Shown here piece after piece: positions 32,282 through 41,887 of a stretch of DNA of 64,000 nucleotides. The notes under the pieces were generated by a model that worked only from the letters and a program-made list of their open reading frames with translations, was not told the origin of the DNA and searched no databases. The position numbers and the translations under genes are program-made. The stretch is from assembly GCF_030848945.1 (NCBI RefSeq), contig NZ_JANHAX010000002.1, forward strand, positions 496,001 to 560,000. The letters run 5' to 3'. The stretch's first letter is position 1; the number at the start of each line of letters is the position of its first letter. This stretch comes from Marimonas arenosa. GTDB lineage: Bacteria; Pseudomonadota; Alphaproteobacteria; Rhodobacterales; Rhodobacteraceae.

Positions 32282-33264
32282 GAGGCCTCCAGTCTGTCGC
32301 GCACGCGGGCGCGGGTGTCTTCGTCGCAGAAAGCCGCGGCGAGAGCGTTTTGGTTCAGTTCGGCGAAATCCGTCTCGGTCCAGCCGAAGGCGCGCGAGAG
32401 TGCTTCGTATTCGCGTGTCATCGACGTGTGGAAAAAGGGCGGATCGTCGGTGCTTACGGTCACCTTTACCCCGGCATCACGCAGTTTTGCCAGAGGGTGC
32501 GCGGCGAATGACGGAAAAATCCCCAGCGCGACATTGGAGCCTGGGCAGACTTCCAGCGCGATCTCGCGGTCCGCCAGGGTTTCCATCAAGGCCCGGTCGT
32601 GGATGGCGGCGACGCCGTGGCCGATGCGTTCGACGCGCAGGTCCGTGAGCGTGTCGCGAATGCTCTCGGGCCCGCCCCATTCTCCGGCATGCGAGGTGAG
32701 ATGCAGACCGGCCTCGCGGGCGCAGTCGAAGGCCCAGGCGAAATCGCGCGCGCGGCCCACGTTTTCATCGCCGGCCATGCCATATCCGCAGATGAAGTCG
32801 CCGGCGGTTTCGGCGGCGCAGAGCGCGATGGGCCGGGCTGCCTCGGGGCCGAAATGGCGGATGTGAGTGACGATGCCTTTCAGGGTAAGACCATGCGTGC
32901 TTTCGGCCAGGCGCGCGGCGTCTTCGATCTCGGCCAGATAATCGCGCCAGGCGTGAAGGTCACCGCCGCCGCAGAATTCGGGCGACAGGAAGGTCTCGGC
33001 ATAGACGACACCGTTTTCCGCAAGCGTGTCCAGAACGGCGGAGGTTAGACGGCCAAAGTCGCGCGGCGTGGTCAACACGCACGTAGCGGCTTCGTAGACC
33101 TTGAGGAAATGCTGGAAGTCGCGGAAGGCGTATGCGCCACCCTCAGTGAAAATCTTCGAAATATCGATGGATTTCTCCGTCGACAGGGCGCGGATGAACG
33201 CGGGCGGGGCGGCCCCTTCGAGATGCAGGTGAAGCTCGATCTTGGGAAAGGCGCGCCAGCTCAC
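32278..33264 (-). CDS. add: Adenosine deaminase
   Basis: A 328-residue enzyme. Zinc ligands HLHLEGA, the catalytic [18 protein letters not shown] and STDDPPFF are all present, giving an active purine-nucleoside deaminase (adenosine to inosine). It overlaps deoB and upp by 4 nt each. At 328 residues with this motif set it belongs to the bacterial Add group rather than adenine deaminase, though related adenine deaminases share most motifs. Confidence 0.92.
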   Translation of the reverse strand: MSWRAFPKIELHLHLEGAAPPAFIRALSTEKSIDISKIFTEGGAYAFRDFQHFLKVYEAATCVLTTPRDFGRLTSAVLDTLAENGVVYAETFLSPEFCGGGDLHAWRDYLAEIEDAARLAESTHGLTLKGIVTHIRHFGPEAARPIALCAAETAGDFICGYGMAGDENVGRARDFAWAFDCAREAGLHLTSHAGEWGGPESIRDTLTDLRVERIGHGVAAIHDRALMETLADREIALEVCPGSNVALGIFPSFAAHPLAKLRDAGVKVTVSTDDPPFFHTSMTREYEALSRAFGWTETDFAELNQNALAAAFCDEDTRARVRDRLEAS

Positions 33265-34466
33265 AGGATGCTCCGTCCGGCGCCGCGTTCGGTGAGCCCG
33301 AGGTGATCGGCCACGCTGGCGCCGATATCGGCGTAGTCGATCAGGCCGGTGGATCCCGGTCCGCGGCCCGCAATCAGGACCGGCGCGCGTTCACGGGTGT
33401 GATCGGTGCCGACCCAGGTCGGATCGTTGCCATGATCGGCGGTGATGACCAGCATGTCGCCGTCGCGTAACCGGGGCAGGAGTTTTCCCAACTCGGCGTC
33501 GAACCATTCCAGCGTCCGGGCATAACCCGAGACATCGCGGCGGTGGCCGAAATTGGTGTCGAACTCGACGAAATTGGCGAAAGTAAGGGCGCCGTTGTCG
33601 GCTTCGTCCACGAGGCGGGAGAGATGCCGGATCAACTCGGCATCGGGGCCTTTGACCGAATCCGAAATGCCGCGCATCGAGAAAATGTCGCCGATCTTGC
33701 CGATGGCGTGGGTGGCCCGGGCCGCGTCGTGCGCCCAGTCGAGCAGCGTCGGCGCCGGGGGGGCGATGGCGAAGTCCTTGCGGCGCGGGGTGCGGGTGAA
33801 GTGTCCGTTTTCGCCGACGAAGGGCCGGGCAATGACGCGCCCGACTCTCAGAGCGTGGAAGGCAGGGGCGATCTGCTTGCAAAGGCTGAGCAGCCGGTCG
33901 AGGCCGAAATGCTCTTCGTGCGCGGCGATCTGGAGCACGCTGTCGACCGAAGTGTAGACGATGGGCCAGCCGGTCTCGATGTGCTTCTGCCCAAGGTCTT
34001 CGATGACCTGCGTGCCCGAGGCGTGGGCATTGCAGAGCGTTCCGTTCGTACCTGCCGCCTTCCGGATCAGCCCCAGAAGGTTGTCGGGTATGGCCGGATC
34101 GGTGTCCGGGAAATAGTGCCAGTCCCAGGGTACCGGTACGCCGGCGATTTCCCAATGGCCCGATGGGGTATCCTTGCCGCTGGAATGCTCGGTCGCCGCG
34201 CCCCAGAGGCCGGTGCTGGCCTCGGGCAGATCGGTCGCAAGACCGCTGGCGAGTGTGATGGCGTCGCCGAGACCAAGGGCAGCGAGGTTAGGCACGGCGA
34301 GCGGGCCGGAGCGGCCGGTCTCGGCCTCGCCCGCGGCGCAGGCCCGGGCGATGTGGCCGAGCGTGTTGGCGCCGGTGTCGGGAGTGGGGCCGTTGAAGAA
34401 CTGCCCGGCGTCGGGGGCGCCGCCAATGCCGCAGGAATCGAGCACGATAAGGAAGGCGCGCGGCAT
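33261..34466 (-). CDS. deoB: Phosphopentomutase
   Basis: A 401-residue alkaline-phosphatase-superfamily enzyme that converts (deoxy)ribose-1-phosphate to the 5-phosphate. The N-terminal metal site LDSCGIGGAPDA, the GKDTPSGHWEIAG nucleophile region with Thr, and VITADHGNDPTW with HTRERAPVLI are complete. It takes the sugar phosphate made by DeoA. Its start overlaps deoA's stop as TGATG. Confidence 0.97.
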   Translation of the reverse strand: MPRAFLIVLDSCGIGGAPDAGQFFNGPTPDTGANTLGHIARACAAGEAETGRSGPLAVPNLAALGLGDAITLASGLATDLPEASTGLWGAATEHSSGKDTPSGHWEIAGVPVPWDWHYFPDTDPAIPDNLLGLIRKAAGTNGTLCNAHASGTQVIEDLGQKHIETGWPIVYTSVDSVLQIAAHEEHFGLDRLLSLCKQIAPAFHALRVGRVIARPFVGENGHFTRTPRRKDFAIAPPAPTLLDWAHDAARATHAIGKIGDIFSMRGISDSVKGPDAELIRHLSRLVDEADNGALTFANFVEFDTNFGHRRDVSGYARTLEWFDAELGKLLPRLRDGDMLVITADHGNDPTWVGTDHTRERAPVLIAGRGPGSTGLIDYADIGASVADHLGLTERGAGRSIL

Positions 34467-35770
34467 CAGCCGATCCTCGCGTGCATCAGCGGCGGAATGT
34501 CTGGTGCGGACGGGGCGATGGTCATGGCGGCGTGGAGCTCTGCCTCGGCGCGCCGGGCGGCGTCTTCGCGGGCGGCATGGACCCGTCCGATGGGCTGGCC
34601 TTTTTTCACTTTCGTACCCAGCGGCAGCAGGTCAGACAGGCCAACCGATGGATCAACCACGTCGGATTCAACCTGCCGACCGCCGCCGAGCTGGACAACG
34701 GTGAGCCCGAGGGCTTCGCCATCATACGCGGTGATATACCCGGAGGCGGTCGCCACTACCTCGCGGATGACGTTGGCCTCGGGCAGGAAACGCGACCAGC
34801 TGTCGACGAAATGCACCGGGCCTCCCTGCGCCGCGATCATGCTGCCGAAGGCTTCGGCGGCGCGGCCGTCACGGATGCTGGCGGCAATGGCGTCTGCGCC
34901 ATCCTGCACGTCCGGGACCAGTCCCGCATTGGTCAAAACGACTCCGCCCAGGGCGGCGCAAAGTTCGGCCATGGGGCCCGAGGCCGTGCCGGTGAGCACC
35001 CGCATCACCTCGGCCACTTCGAGGGCGTTGCCAAGCGACGGCACCAGCGGCTGGTTCATGTCCGAGATGATCGCAGTGGTCGGACAGCCGGCAGCATTGG
35101 CGGTCGCGACAAGGCTTTCGGCCAGTGCGCGCGACTCGTCCAGCGTCTTCATGAACGCGCCCGAGCCCGTCTTGACGTCGAGAACCAGCCCCTCAAGTCC
35201 GGCGGCAAGTTTCTTCGACAGAATCGAGGCGGTGATCAGATCAAGGCTTTCGACTGTCGCAGTCACATCGCGGATGGCATAGAGCCTCTTATCGGCCGGC
35301 GCGATACGAGCGGAGGCCGAGACGATGGCGGCGCCTGTTTCGGTCACAACCTTGCGTAGGTCGGCTTCGCCCAGGTCGGTGCGCAGGCCGGGGATGGCCT
35401 CGATCTTGTCGAGTGTGCCGCCGGTATGGCCCAGGCCACGGCCCGAAATCATCGGCACATAAGCCCCGCAGACGGCCAGGGCTGGGGCCAGCACGAGGCT
35501 GACGCAATCGCCGATACCGCCGGTCGAGTGCTTGTCGAGTACCGGGCGATCCACTGACCAGCGCAGCACGTCTCCACTGTCGCGCATCGCCAGAGTGAGC
35601 GCGACGCGCCCTTCTTCGTTCAGACCGTTGAGCAGCGCCGCCATGGCGAAGGCTCCGGCCTGGGCGTCTGACACAGTATGATCTGAAAGGCCCCGGGCGA
35701 ACCAGGCGAGCTCGTCGCGACTGGGGGTCTGACCGTCGCGCAGATGGGCGATGATACGGCGGGCGTCCAT
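34466..35770 (-). CDS. deoA: Thymidine phosphorylase
   Basis: A 434-residue pyrimidine nucleoside phosphorylase splitting thymidine/deoxyuridine into base and deoxyribose-1-phosphate. The signature DKHSTGGIGD for phosphate binding and SGRGLGHTGGTLDKIEAIPG are intact. Starts in a TAATG overlap with cdd and ends in a TGATG overlap with deoB. Confidence 0.97.
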   Translation of the reverse strand: MDARRIIAHLRDGQTPSRDELAWFARGLSDHTVSDAQAGAFAMAALLNGLNEEGRVALTLAMRDSGDVLRWSVDRPVLDKHSTGGIGDCVSLVLAPALAVCGAYVPMISGRGLGHTGGTLDKIEAIPGLRTDLGEADLRKVVTETGAAIVSASARIAPADKRLYAIRDVTATVESLDLITASILSKKLAAGLEGLVLDVKTGSGAFMKTLDESRALAESLVATANAAGCPTTAIISDMNQPLVPSLGNALEVAEVMRVLTGTASGPMAELCAALGGVVLTNAGLVPDVQDGADAIAASIRDGRAAEAFGSMIAAQGGPVHFVDSWSRFLPEANVIREVVATASGYITAYDGEALGLTVVQLGGGRQVESDVVDPSVGLSDLLPLGTKVKKGQPIGRVHAAREDAARRAEAELHAAMTIAPSAPDIPPLMHARIG

Positions 35771-36159
35771 TAGCGGGTTATATGGCTCTGGTCGAAGGCG
35801 GCGGGCAGCAGTTCGCCGACGGTGACGGTCACGCTTTCGCCACGGGTGGTGGCCATGGTGACCTTGGCGTCATGGCGGGCGAATTCGGCGATTTTCTGGC
35901 GGCAGCCGCCGCAGGGCGAGATCGGGTGCGGCGCGTCGGCGATGACCAGCACTTCGGTCAGTTCGGTCTCGCCGGCGGCGATCATTGCGGCTATCGCGCC
36001 AGCCTCGGCGCAGGTGCCTTCGGGATAGGAGACGTTTTCGACATTGCAGCCGGCATATATCTCGCCCGAAGCTCCGCGAACGGCGGCGCCGACCTTGAAA
36101 TGCGAATAGGGGGCGTAGGCGTTTTCCCGCACATGTCGGGCAGCATCGAGAAGAGGCAT
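35770..36159 (-). CDS. cdd: Cytidine deaminase
   Basis: A 129-residue homotetramer-type enzyme converting (deoxy)cytidine to (deoxy)uridine. Zinc site: CNVENVSYPEGTCAEAGA and SPCGGCRQKIAEF, with the catalytic Glu in CAE. It starts in a TGATG overlap with the cupin gene. It supplies uridines to DeoA. Confidence 0.95.
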   Translation of the reverse strand: MPLLDAARHVRENAYAPYSHFKVGAAVRGASGEIYAGCNVENVSYPEGTCAEAGAIAAMIAAGETELTEVLVIADAPHPISPCGGCRQKIAEFARHDAKVTMATTRGESVTVTVGELLPAAFDQSHITR

Positions 36160-37247
36160 CAGGGCGTTTCCTTGGTGATGAAATCGCCGGGCAGCGCAAC
36201 CTCGAGCAGTTCGAGGTTGCGCGAGGCGGCGGAGAGGCGGGTTTTCATGCCTGGCGGGATCACGAAGGCGTCGCCCTGTTCCAGGACATGGGGCTCGCGC
36301 CCCGCGCCTTCGAGGGTGACGGTACCGGACATGACATAGGTGAAGAGGATATCGGCGTCGTGCGTCGCCCATTGCGGCGCGCTCTCGTCGGGCTTGGTGA
36401 CCCAGACGCCGGCGACGTTCTTGGTGTTTTCGGCGATGGTTGTGTCGCGGGCGATGAAGCCTGTCAGGCGATGCGGGGCCCAAGGCGCGTCGTTGCCGAA
36501 GTTGTGGACAAATTTCTGGCCCTGCCATTCACGTTCGGGACGCAGATGCGGGCTGGGCAGCTTCATATCGTGGTCGACTTCGGTGACATGCTCGGCGGGG
36601 ACGCCGATTTCGATCACCTGCAAGTTCTCGCTGGCTTCCATGACCCGGTGGCGGATTTCGGGGGGCTGGATGAAGCAGTCGCCGGCATGGATGCGGCGTA
36701 GCCCGCCCTGGTCTTCGTAAAGCACATCGACCCAGCCCGAGACGCAGAAGATCAACTGGAAGCCGACCTTGTGGTAATGCACCATGTCGGGCACCGGCCC
36801 GGCATCGGGGATCCGGATATGCGAGGCGATGATCGAGCCGCCCAGCCGGTCGGGGATCAGATCGCGGTACTGCATACCGGCGCGGCCGACGATCCAGGGC
36901 GCACCGTCGGCAAGCTTGCGGACCACGAAGGAGTGTATGGTCTGAGGCAGAACCAACGGCGGGTCGAGCTCTTCGATTTCGATCCGCGTGCCGTTCGGCG
37001 CGGTCAGGCGACGCTTGCCATTGGCAAAGATGTCGGGGGCGTCGGACAGGATGCGGATTGTGCCCGGCGGTTCAGGGGCGTCCTTTTCGATCCGCAAGCG
37101 CAGACCGTGGCCGGAAAATACCGCGATGCGCGGATTGTCGGCGGGATAGATCATGTCCATCCTCATGCCGAGGGTTCGGGTGAAGAACGGAATGTCGTCG
37201 CGCAACTCCTGCGTCGGCAGACGGATTTCGGCGCGTGTCTCGGTCAT
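36159..37247 (-). CDS. VOC-like plus bicupin protein at head of nucleoside-salvage operon
   Basis: A 362-residue protein in three parts. Residues about 1-75 look like half of a glyoxalase/VOC module (RLPTQELRDDIPFFTRTLGM, then VFSGHGLRLRIEKD). Residues about 150-245 form a cupin with MVHYHKVGFQLIFCVSGWVD and QPPEIRHRVMEAS. Residues about 265-355 form a second cupin (HDADILFTYVMSGTVTLEG, FVIPPGMKTRL). The start MTETRAEIR has AGGGGG upstream. It is coupled to cdd, so a role with nucleoside or sugar chemistry is likely, but the reaction is unknown. Confidence 0.75.
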   Translation of the reverse strand: MTETRAEIRLPTQELRDDIPFFTRTLGMRMDMIYPADNPRIAVFSGHGLRLRIEKDAPEPPGTIRILSDAPDIFANGKRRLTAPNGTRIEIEELDPPLVLPQTIHSFVVRKLADGAPWIVGRAGMQYRDLIPDRLGGSIIASHIRIPDAGPVPDMVHYHKVGFQLIFCVSGWVDVLYEDQGGLRRIHAGDCFIQPPEIRHRVMEASENLQVIEIGVPAEHVTEVDHDMKLPSPHLRPEREWQGQKFVHNFGNDAPWAPHRLTGFIARDTTIAENTKNVAGVWVTKPDESAPQWATHDADILFTYVMSGTVTLEGAGREPHVLEQGDAFVIPPGMKTRLSAASRNLELLEVALPGDFITKETP

Positions 37248-37350
37248 CGCTTCCCCCTTTCGACGGTCGAGTCTGGGCCGGGATTTGTCCAATTGCAAGG
37301 CGGCGATGAGCCTGTCGGGATGAAACTGGCGCTTCCATCCTCCCGGCAAG

Positions 37351-37368
37351 TAGTTTAATGCTAAACTA
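37351..37368. promoter_or_regulatory. Inverted-repeat operator between the salvage operon and maeB
   Basis: TAGTTTA (37351-37357) and TAAACTA (37362-37368) are perfect 7-base arms around ATGC, in the 144-nt divergent region. The AT-rich form is typical of MarR-type operators. It lies 23 nt before the maeB start and 103 nt from the cupin start, so either or both units may be controlled. Confidence 0.55.
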
Positions 37369-37391
37369 TTCCAGACTCAGCGAGGCATGCC

Positions 37392-39671
37392 ATGTCGTCC
37401 GATCCCAAGGAAGCCCTGCGCCAGGCGGCGCTTTTCTATCATGAGCACCCAAAGCCCGGGAAGTTGGAGATCAGGGCGACGAAGCCGCTGGCGAACGGCC
37501 GCGATCTGGCCAGGGCGTATTCCCCGGGCGTGGCTGAAGCCAGCCTCGAGATCAAGTCGGATCCGGCAAATGCGGCACGTTACACGGCGCGCGGGAATCT
37601 GGTCGGGGTGGTGTCGAACGGCTCGGCGGTACTGGGGCTGGGCAACATCGGCGCGCTGGCGTCAAAGCCGGTGATGGAAGGCAAGGCGGTTTTGTTCAAG
37701 AACTTCGCGGGCATTGACTGTTTCGACATCGAGGTCAACGAGCCCGACCCGGAAAAACTGGCGGACATCGTCTGCGCCATGGAGCCGACCTTCGGGGCGA
37801 TCAACCTCGAGGACATCAAGGCGCCGGATTGCTTCATCGTCGAAAAGCTGTGTCGCGAGCGGATGAACATTCCGGTCTTTCATGACGACCAGCACGGCAC
37901 GGCGATCGTGGTCGGCGCGGCGGCGACCAATGCCTTGCATGTTGCCGACAAGCGGTTCGAGGACATCAAGATCGTGTCGACCGGCGGCGGGGCGGCAGGC
38001 ATCGCATGCCTCAACATGCTGCTGAAGCTGGGGGTGAGGCGTGAGAACGTCTGGCTGTGCGATATTCACGGGGTCGTTTACGAAGGCCGGGAAGAGGACA
38101 TGACTTCGCAGAAGGCAGCCTATGCCCAGAACACCGATCTGCGGACTCTCGATCAGGTGATCGAGGGGGCGGACATGTTCCTGGGGCTCTCGGGGCCAGG
38201 TGTGCTGAAACCTGAACATGTCGAGAGGATGACGAAACGGCCGATTGTCTTTGCTCTTGCCAACCCAACGCCGGAGATTTTGCCTGACGAGGTGAAATCG
38301 GTGGCTCCGGACGCGATCATTGCGACCGGGCGCAGCGATTTTCCGAACCAGGTCAACAACGTGCTGTGCTTTCCCTTTATCTTCCGCGGCGCTCTGGATG
38401 TGGGCGCGACCGAAATCAACGACGAGATGCAGTTGGCCTGCATCGAGGGCATCGCGGCACTGGCCCGCGCCACCACCAGCGCCGAAGCGGCGGCGGCGTA
38501 CAGGGGTGAGCAGATGAGTTTCGGAGCGGAGTACCTGATTCCGAAACCCTTTGATCCGCGGCTTGTCGGCGTGGTGTCGAGCGCGGTGGCCCGCGCCGCG
38601 ATGGAAAGCGGCGTGGCGACGCGACCGATCGCCGATCTCGACGAATACCGCGCCTGCCTGAACCAGACCGTATTCAAGTCGGCGTTGCTGATGCGGCCTG
38701 TGTTCGAGGCCGCCCGCACGGCAAGCCGAAAGATCGTTTTTGCGGAAGGCGAGGACGAGCGGGTGTTGCGCGCGGCGCAGGCGATCCTCGAGGAGACGAC
38801 GGAAACACCCGTGCTGATTGGCCGGCCCGATGTGATCGCGGCGCGCTGCGAGCGCGCCGGGCTGACAATCCGGCCGGGTCAGGAGTTCGATATCGTCAAC
38901 CCTGAGAACGACCCGCGTTATCGCGACTACTGGCAGAGCTATCACGCGCTGATGGCTCGGCAGGGCGTGACGCCGGATATCGCGCGGGCGATCATGCGCA
39001 CCAACAGCACTGCCATCGGCGCCGTGATGGTCCATCGCGGCGAGGCGGATTCGGTGATCTGTGGTACCTTCGGCGAATACCGCTGGCACCTCAACTACGT
39101 CACCCAGGTGCTGGCGCATGGGGGCCTGCGGCCGCACGGGGCGCTCAGCATGATGATCCTCGAAGATGGGCCGCTGTTTATCGCCGACACCCATGTCTAT
39201 TCCCAGCCCACGCCCGGACAGTTGGCCGAAATCGCCATCGGCGCAGCCCGGCATGTGCGGCGATTCGGGCTGGAGCCCAAGATCGCTTTCTGTTCGCAAT
39301 CGCAATTCGGCAACCAGGCCGAAGGTTCGGGCAAGCGGCTGCGCGAGGCGATGGCACTGCTTGATGCCAATCCGCGCGATTTCGCCTATGAGGGCGAGAT
39401 GAATGTCGACGCGGCGCTGGACTCGGAGTTGCGCGAGCGGCTGTTGCCCGGCGGCCGGCTTGATGGCGCAGCGAATGTGCTGATCTTCGGACATGCCGAT
39501 GCGGCCTCAGCCACCCGCAACATCCTGAAAATGCGGGCCGGCGGGCTGGAGGTCGGGCCGATTCTGATGGGAATGGGAAACCGTGCCCATATCGTGTCAC
39601 CCTCGATCACGCCGCGCGGCCTCCTGAACATGGCGGCAGTAGCGGGCACGCCGGTCGAACATTACGGCTAA
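37392..39671 (+). CDS. maeB: NADP-type malic enzyme with C-terminal phosphotransacetylase-like domain
   Basis: A 759-residue MaeB protein. Residues about 1-430 are the malic enzyme (YSPGVAEASLEI, GLGNIGALASKPVMEGKAVL, FHDDQHGTAIV, NAD(P) loop STGGGAAGIACL). Residues about 435-759 are the PTA-like domain (FAEGEDERVLRAAQ, NSTAIGAVMVHRGEADSVICG), which in this family senses acetyl-CoA rather than catalysing. It decarboxylates malate to pyruvate with NADPH formation, important for growth on C2-C4 acids. Confidence 0.96.
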   Translation: MSSDPKEALRQAALFYHEHPKPGKLEIRATKPLANGRDLARAYSPGVAEASLEIKSDPANAARYTARGNLVGVVSNGSAVLGLGNIGALASKPVMEGKAVLFKNFAGIDCFDIEVNEPDPEKLADIVCAMEPTFGAINLEDIKAPDCFIVEKLCRERMNIPVFHDDQHGTAIVVGAAATNALHVADKRFEDIKIVSTGGGAAGIACLNMLLKLGVRRENVWLCDIHGVVYEGREEDMTSQKAAYAQNTDLRTLDQVIEGADMFLGLSGPGVLKPEHVERMTKRPIVFALANPTPEILPDEVKSVAPDAIIATGRSDFPNQVNNVLCFPFIFRGALDVGATEINDEMQLACIEGIAALARATTSAEAAAAYRGEQMSFGAEYLIPKPFDPRLVGVVSSAVARAAMESGVATRPIADLDEYRACLNQTVFKSALLMRPVFEAARTASRKIVFAEGEDERVLRAAQAILEETTETPVLIGRPDVIAARCERAGLTIRPGQEFDIVNPENDPRYRDYWQSYHALMARQGVTPDIARAIMRTNSTAIGAVMVHRGEADSVICGTFGEYRWHLNYVTQVLAHGGLRPHGALSMMILEDGPLFIADTHVYSQPTPGQLAEIAIGAARHVRRFGLEPKIAFCSQSQFGNQAEGSGKRLREAMALLDANPRDFAYEGEMNVDAALDSELRERLLPGGRLDGAANVLIFGHADAASATRNILKMRAGGLEVGPILMGMGNRAHIVSPSITPRGLLNMAAVAGTPVEHYG

Positions 39672-39690
39672 CGCCGCACATGATTCCCGC

Positions 39691-39816
39691 AATTTGCACG
39701 TTCGGCTTCGCAGTTTTGCAAATGCAGGCCACTATGCAGTGCCGCTGCATATTCACAGAGAGTTTGCAAAAATTTGCACCAGTCCGGGCGGTCTGATTGC
39801 AAATTTCTTGCGATAA
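39691..39816 (+). promoter_or_regulatory. Cluster of ScfR (PccR/RamB-type) TTTGCAAA sites upstream of prpE
   Basis: TTTGCAAA occurs exactly at 39715-39722 and 39763-39770, with near copies at 39693-39698 (TTTGCA), 39773-39780 (TTTGCACC) and 39796-39803 (ATTGCAAA). Short-chain fatty acyl-CoA regulators bind paired TTTGCAAA sites; spacing here is shorter than the 4-nt spacer reported for PccR. Propionyl-CoA metabolism is the known target of that regulator in Rhodobacter, matching the gene downstream. No scfR gene is in the window. Confidence 0.65.
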
Positions 39817-39897
39817 TCTGACGCGCGGCCCAGCATGGTGCTTGCCCGGCGTGGTGGCGAAGGCTTAACAGAACCGCGAGCACAGGAGGAGTATGCC

Positions 39898-41787
39898 ATG
39901 GGATACCGCGAAGTCTACGACGCCTGGAAATCCGACCGCGAGGGATTCTGGATGGAGGCCGCACAGGCCATCGACTGGGTGAAGGCGCCATCAAAGGCGC
40001 TGTTCGAGAAGGGCGGCAACCTTTTCGAATGGTTTGCGGACGGGACATGCAATACCTGCTGGAACGCGGTGGATCGCCATGTCGAGGGCGGACGCGCCGA
40101 CCAGGCGGCGATCATTTATGACAGTCCGATTACCGGCCGCAAGGAGACCATCACCTATGCCGAGCTGAAAGACCGGGTGGCAAGCCTGGCCGGGGCATTG
40201 AAGGCCAAGGGCATCAACAAGGGCGACCGGGTGGTGATCTACATGCCGATGGTCCCGCAGGCAGTCGAGGCGATGCTGGCCTGTGGCCGGATCGGGGCAA
40301 TCCATTCGGTTGTGTTCGGCGGCTTTGCGGCCAATGAGCTGGCGGTGCGGATCGACGACGCCAAACCGAAGGCGATTATCGCAGCCTCTTGCGGGTTGGA
40401 GCCGGGGCGGGTGGTGAAATACAAGCCACTGCTTGACGGGGCCATCGACATTGCCAAACACAAGCCGGATTTCACGTTGATCCTCCAGCGCGAGGAAGAA
40501 GTAGCGGAACTGACCGAAGGTCGTGATTTCGACTGGGTCGAGGCGGTGGCCGCGGCCGAACCTGCCGACTGCGTGCCAGTTGAAGGCAATCACCCGTCCT
40601 ATATCCTTTACACTAGCGGCACGACCGGCCAGCCCAAGGGGGTGATCCGCCATACCGCCGGGCAACTTGTGGCGCTGAACTGGACGATGAAGAACGTCTA
40701 CAACGTCGACCCGGGCGAGGTGTTCTGGGCAGCTTCGGATGTGGGTTGGGTCGTGGGGCATTCCTATATCGCCTACGCGCCGCTGATCCATGGCAACACC
40801 ACCATCGTGTTCGAGGGCAAGCCGGTGGGAACGCCCGATGCGGGCACCTTCTGGCGGGTGATTTCGGAGCACAAGGTACGCAGCTTTTTCACCGCGCCCA
40901 CGGCCTTCCGCGCGGTCAAACGCGAGGATCCGAAGGGCGAATTTGTCAAGAAATACGACCTTTCAGGGTTGCGGGTGGTTTACCTGGCCGGCGAGCGCGC
41001 TGACCCGGACACCATCGTCTGGGCCCAGGAACAGCTGAATGTGCCGGTGATCGACCACTGGTGGCAGACCGAAACCGGATGGGCCATCGCCGCCAATCCG
41101 GTTGGAATCGAGCTGTTGCCGGTGAAACTGGGCAGCCCATCGGTGCCGATGCCGGGCTATGACGTGCAGGTGCTGGACGAGGGTGGCAACCCCGTGGCTC
41201 CAGGCGAACTCGGCGCCATCGCAGTGAAGCTGCCGCTGCCACCGGGTACGCTTCCGACGCTGTGGAACGCGCCCGAGCGCTTCCAGAAGAGCTATCTCTC
41301 GACCTTTCCCGGTTACTACGAGACCGGTGACGCGGGGATGATCGACGAAGACGGTTACCTGTACATCATGGCGCGCACCGATGACGTCATCAACGTCGCC
41401 GGTCACCGGTTGAGCACTGGCGGGATGGAAGAGGTCCTGGCGTCGCACCCGGACGTGGCCGAATGCGCAGTGATTGGGGTGACCGACCAGCTCAAGGGTC
41501 AGTTGCCGGTCGGGTTCCTCTGTCTCAACGCGGGCTGCGACCGGCCGCATGACGAGGTCGTGGCCGAGGTCGTGAAACTGGTGCGCGAGAAAATCGGCCC
41601 GGTGGCGGCGTTCAAGCTGGCCGTGGTGGTCGATCGGCTGCCGAAAACCCGCTCGGGCAAGATCCTGCGCGGCACCATGGTGTCGATTGCCGACGGAACC
41701 GAGTGGAAAATGCCGGCCACGATCGACGATCCGGCAATCCTCGACGAGATCAAGGACGCGCTGAAAACCATCGGCTACGCGGACTGA
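39898..41787 (+). CDS. prpE: Propionyl-CoA synthetase (acyl-CoA synthetase PrpE type)
   Basis: A 629-residue AMP-forming synthetase. ATP loop YTSGTTGQPKGV, WWQTETGW, the hinge aspartate in GYYETGDAG, and the catalytic lysine in PKTRSGKILRG. The N-terminal DAWKSDREGFWMEAAQAIDW and the following W-F region place it in the PrpE group rather than acetate-CoA ligase Acs. The start MGYREVY has AGGAGG 8 nt upstream. The upstream TTTGCAAA sites support propionate activation as its role. Confidence 0.93.
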   Translation: MGYREVYDAWKSDREGFWMEAAQAIDWVKAPSKALFEKGGNLFEWFADGTCNTCWNAVDRHVEGGRADQAAIIYDSPITGRKETITYAELKDRVASLAGALKAKGINKGDRVVIYMPMVPQAVEAMLACGRIGAIHSVVFGGFAANELAVRIDDAKPKAIIAASCGLEPGRVVKYKPLLDGAIDIAKHKPDFTLILQREEEVAELTEGRDFDWVEAVAAAEPADCVPVEGNHPSYILYTSGTTGQPKGVIRHTAGQLVALNWTMKNVYNVDPGEVFWAASDVGWVVGHSYIAYAPLIHGNTTIVFEGKPVGTPDAGTFWRVISEHKVRSFFTAPTAFRAVKREDPKGEFVKKYDLSGLRVVYLAGERADPDTIVWAQEQLNVPVIDHWWQTETGWAIAANPVGIELLPVKLGSPSVPMPGYDVQVLDEGGNPVAPGELGAIAVKLPLPPGTLPTLWNAPERFQKSYLSTFPGYYETGDAGMIDEDGYLYIMARTDDVINVAGHRLSTGGMEEVLASHPDVAECAVIGVTDQLKGQLPVGFLCLNAGCDRPHDEVVAEVVKLVREKIGPVAAFKLAVVVDRLPKTRSGKILRGTMVSIADGTEWKMPATIDDPAILDEIKDALKTIGYAD

Positions 41788-41887
41788 GGAAACAGCCCGG
41801 ATTGTCCCCGGAGTTTTTTCGTGGCGTCGCGCTTGACGGTTCGACCTGGATGCGGCTCCTCTTGCGCCCGGCAAGGAGGAGCTCCAG

